A stretch of 6,420 nucleotides of DNA from positions 1 through 6,420 of the forward strand of contig CAJXGP010000127.1 of the NCBI GenBank assembly GCA_913053915.1. The letters run 5' to 3'. The stretch's first letter is position 1. Every line of letters begins with the position of its first letter. The position numbers were made by a program, and so were the translations under genes. Positions 5,068 through 6,420 of the stretch are shown here, piece after piece. This DNA is from an uncultured Ignavibacteriales bacterium (lineage in GTDB: Bacteria; Bacteroidota; Ignavibacteria; Ignavibacteriales; Ignavibacteriaceae). The notes below the pieces were generated by a model. That model had not been told where the DNA came from, did not search any database, and saw only the letters and a list, made by a program, of their open reading frames with translations.

Positions 5068-5847
5068 ATGGACTTAAAACAAAAACTCGATTATCATTAT
5101 AATGCTTTTGATAAAACAAAAATTTCACCTGATCCGCTCCAATTTTTACATTTATTTTCGCACGAGAAAGATATCGAGATAATGGGATTTATTGCTTCAA
5201 TATTTTCTTATGGGAATGTAAAACAAATTATTAACACTTTAAATAAATTCTTGCAATTCTCGGAAAATCAACCATATAATTTCATTATTAATGCAGATAA
5301 AAAATTGTTTAAATCAAAATTAAATGATCTTAAACATAGGTTTTATACAACCGATGATCTGGCAATTCTTTTTTTAATCATCGGCAATACTTTGCAAAAA
5401 TATAAATCATTAAAGGAAGTATATTTAAGTTTTTATAAACCGGAAGATTTCAATATAAAGAATTCATTGGTGCACTTTTCGGATTATTTTATAAAAGAGT
5501 CGGAAAAAATGTGTAATAATAAAATTACACCAGGTTTAAGATTTATGTTCCCCTTGCCAAATAAAGGAGGTGCTTGCAAAAGGATGAATTTATTTCTAAG
5601 GTGGATGGTGAGGAAAGATGAACTTGATTTCGGACTTTGGAATGAGATCCCGGCTCATAAACTCATTATACCGGTAGATACACATGTCGCGAGAATATCA
5701 AGGTCACTCGGTCTAACAAAAATTAAAAACGTCGGTTGGAAAATGGCTGAAGATATTACCGCAAATTTAAAAAAAATTGATCCGTGTGACCCGGTGAAAT
5801 ATGATTTTGCCATTTGTCATATCGGAATGAGAAAGATGATATTCTAG
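5068..5847 (+). CDS. TIGR02757/DUF2400 family protein (HhH-GPD glycosylase-like)
   Basis: A 259-residue soluble protein with the conserved blocks of the TIGR02757 (DUF2400) family, function not established to my knowledge: 'DPLQFLHLF' (22-30), 'DIEIMGFIASIFSYGNVKQI' (35-54), 'KRMNLFLRWMVRKDELDFGL' (171-190) with W191 following, 'PVDTHVARISRSLGLT' (202-217) and 'DPVKYDFAI' (241-249). The block at 202-217 resembles the V-D-T-H-V-x-R-x-x-x-R-L-G-L segment of endonuclease III-type DNA glycosylases, where the Asp (D204 here) is catalytic. The glycine-rich hairpin with catalytic Lys and the C-terminal four-Cys iron-sulfur loop of endonuclease III are not recognisable, though R218-220 region 'TKIKNVGWKMAEDI' could be its degenerate partner. 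Length is normal for the family. No Shine-Dalgarno before the ATG. Separated by 223 and 199 nt from its neighbours, it is probably monocistronic. Strongly AT-rich codon use. Confidence 0.82.
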   Translation: MDLKQKLDYHYNAFDKTKISPDPLQFLHLFSHEKDIEIMGFIASIFSYGNVKQIINTLNKFLQFSENQPYNFIINADKKLFKSKLNDLKHRFYTTDDLAILFLIIGNTLQKYKSLKEVYLSFYKPEDFNIKNSLVHFSDYFIKESEKMCNNKITPGLRFMFPLPNKGGACKRMNLFLRWMVRKDELDFGLWNEIPAHKLIIPVDTHVARISRSLGLTKIKNVGWKMAEDITANLKKIDPCDPVKYDFAICHIGMRKMIF

Positions 5848-5856
5848 AATAAATAT

Positions 5857-5871
5857 TAATTACGGTAATTA
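5857..5871. repeat. 15-bp odd palindrome TAATTACGGTAATTA
   Basis: TAATTAC (5857-5863) and GTAATTA (5865-5871) are perfect 7-bp inverted repeats around one G. With a one-base centre it cannot form a normal RNA hairpin, so a DNA operator is the more likely role, if any. Confidence 0.3.
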
Positions 5872-5880
5872 CTAACTGCA

Positions 5881-5901
5881 AACTATTTTTATGAAATAGT
5901 T
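5881..5901. terminator. Hairpin after the DUF2400 gene, possible weak terminator
   Basis: AACTATTT (5881-5888) and AAATAGTT (5894-5901) pair perfectly over 8 bp around the loop TTATG, 33 nt after the DUF2400 stop. The stem has only one G-C pair and no T run follows it on either strand, so it does not meet the usual rho-independent form; it may be a transcript end stabiliser or an operator. Confidence 0.25.
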
Positions 5902-5991
5902 ACGAGCCAATAAAAGATATCAAATATTTTAAAACTTTATTTTAAGAAATGAAAATTAAAGTTATATGCTATTAACATAATTCATAAAAAA

Positions 5992-6019
5992 TTGAAATAT
6001 ACCAAACCTATCATAATAT
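5992..6019 (+). promoter_or_regulatory. Candidate promoter of the OPT transporter gene
   Basis: TTGAAA (5992-5997) and TAATAT (6014-6019) are 16 nt apart, 5/6 and 4/6 to sigma70 consensus. Transcription would begin near 6026, leaving a short leader with the ribosome binding site at 6032-6039. In DNA this AT-rich the match may be chance. Confidence 0.25.
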
Positions 6020-6031
6020 ACAATCCACAAA

Positions 6032-6039
6032 AGAAGGAA
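6032..6039 (+). promoter_or_regulatory. Shine-Dalgarno site of the OPT transporter gene
   Basis: AGAAGGAA lies 7 nt before the ATG at 6047, the clearest ribosome binding site in the AT-rich part of the window, and it fixes the start of the partial OPT gene. Confidence 0.65.
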
Positions 6040-6046
6040 CTTCATT

Positions 6047-6420
6047 ATGGCTGAAAATGCAACGAAGATTGCCGGAGTAAGCGGAAAGGAATCATTTACG
6101 CCTTTTATTCCGTCCTCAACAAAATTGCCGGAAATTACCGTTAAAGCAGTTATACTTGGAATTATTTTAGCGGTAGTATTGGCAGGGGCAAATGCTTATT
6201 TGGGATTGTTTGCCGGCATGACGGTTTCCGCTTCAATACCGGCAGCGGTTATTTCTATGGGTATACTTCGAATGTTCAAGAATTCTAATATTTTGGAAAA
6301 TAATATCGTTCAAACCTGTGCGTCGGCAGGAGAATCATTAGCAGCAGGGGTAATTTTTACACTGCCGGCAATGGTTATGCTGGGGGTGTGGACTGAGTTT
6401 AATTTTTTAGATACTGCCCT
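6047..6420 (+). CDS. OPT-family oligopeptide transporter, N-terminal part (cut by window end)
   Basis: The frame from ATG 6047 is open for 124 codons to the window edge. After a polar N-terminus (about 30 residues, including 'FTPFIPSSTKLPEITVKAV') comes the first membrane segment 'LGIILAVVLAGANAYLGLF', then 'AGMTVSASIPAAVISMGIL' and 'ENNIVQTCASAGESLAAG' with the following VIFTLPA. These are the hallmark N-terminal blocks of bacterial OPT-superfamily transporters, the same as in the prokaryotic TIGR00733 group. Full members have about 600-680 residues and 14-16 membrane segments, so some four fifths lies outside. The family takes up small peptides or metal complexes across the inner membrane by proton symport; substrate cannot be assigned here. 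No damage in the visible part. The strong Shine-Dalgarno contrasts with the bare starts of its upstream neighbours. Confidence 0.92.
   Translation, partial: MAENATKIAGVSGKESFTPFIPSSTKLPEITVKAVILGIILAVVLAGANAYLGLFAGMTVSASIPAAVISMGILRMFKNSNILENNIVQTCASAGESLAAGVIFTLPAMVMLGVWTEFNFLDTA

Larger units (their letters stand above)
5848..6046. other. Intergenic region upstream of the OPT transporter
   Basis: This 199-nt AT-rich region carries two neighbouring inverted repeats just after the DUF2400 stop and a possible promoter and ribosome binding site before the OPT gene, each listed separately. No open frame or RNA gene is visible. Confidence 0.5.

Noticed and set aside
5933..5963. AACTTTA / TAAAGTT inverted repeat before the OPT gene
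   Set aside because: Seven A/T-rich pairs around a 17-nt loop are expected by chance in DNA this AT-rich.
1..6420. CRISPR arrays, tRNA or rRNA genes, insertion sequences, toxin-antitoxin pairs
   Set aside because: No regularly spaced repeats, cloverleaf-like segments, transposase motifs or small paired genes were seen on either strand.

Overview
The window reads as part of a bacterial chromosome or metagenomic contig with two parts that look different. Positions 1 to about 1673 carry two minus-strand genes with mixed, mid-40s-percent-looking GC and clear Shine-Dalgarno sites. They are a GT4 glycosyltransferase and, downstream of it, the start of a glycogen-debranching-type enzyme cut by the window edge. 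From about 1800 to the end the DNA is much more AT-rich and all genes lie on the plus strand. The gene set and style there (DUF2400/TIGR02757 protein, OPT transporter, CPBP protease with a 'WExxxRGF' motif, several starts without a Shine-Dalgarno) suggest a member of the Bacteroidota/Ignavibacteriota (FCB) group. That placement is inference from gene content only. The divergent intergenic region 1674-1902 is where the two styles meet.

Layout: GDE N-terminal domain, partial (606 to 1, minus); GT4 glycosyltransferase (1673-624, minus); divergent regulatory region (1674-1902); APC-family amino acid permease (1903-3261, plus); CPBP/CAAX-type membrane protease (3301-4098, plus); pyridoxine 5'-phosphate synthase PdxJ in two reading frames (4108-4452 and 4452-4844, plus); AT-rich intergenic region with a 12-bp palindrome (4845-5067); TIGR02757/DUF2400 protein (5068-5847, plus); intergenic region with two inverted repeats (5848-6046); start of an OPT-family oligopeptide transporter, cut by the window edge (6047-6420, plus).

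The two minus-strand genes form a tight unit, probably for alpha-glucan or related carbohydrate metabolism. The permease, protease and pdxJ genes are separated by 39 and 9 nt and could share a transcript. Permease and OPT transporter both point to amino acid or peptide uptake; PdxJ makes the B6 vitamer whose product PLP serves amino acid metabolism. No deeper functional link is visible.

The most interesting feature is in pdxJ. The gene is interrupted near its middle by a segment whose removal, exactly 26 nt, restores a 236-residue PdxJ with every catalytic residue in the register of the E. coli enzyme. The 26 nt are bounded by near-identical repeats (CGCAAATGA and CGCAATTGA), contain an in-frame TAA and enclose a perfect 6-bp hairpin. 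Matching CAA codons lie at both edges. This arrangement fits a small insertion that made a pseudogene, a repeat-mediated on/off switch, a split enzyme made by stop-start coupling (TAATG), or a translational bypass element of the T4 gene 60 / mitochondrial 'byp' kind. Sequence alone cannot choose among them.
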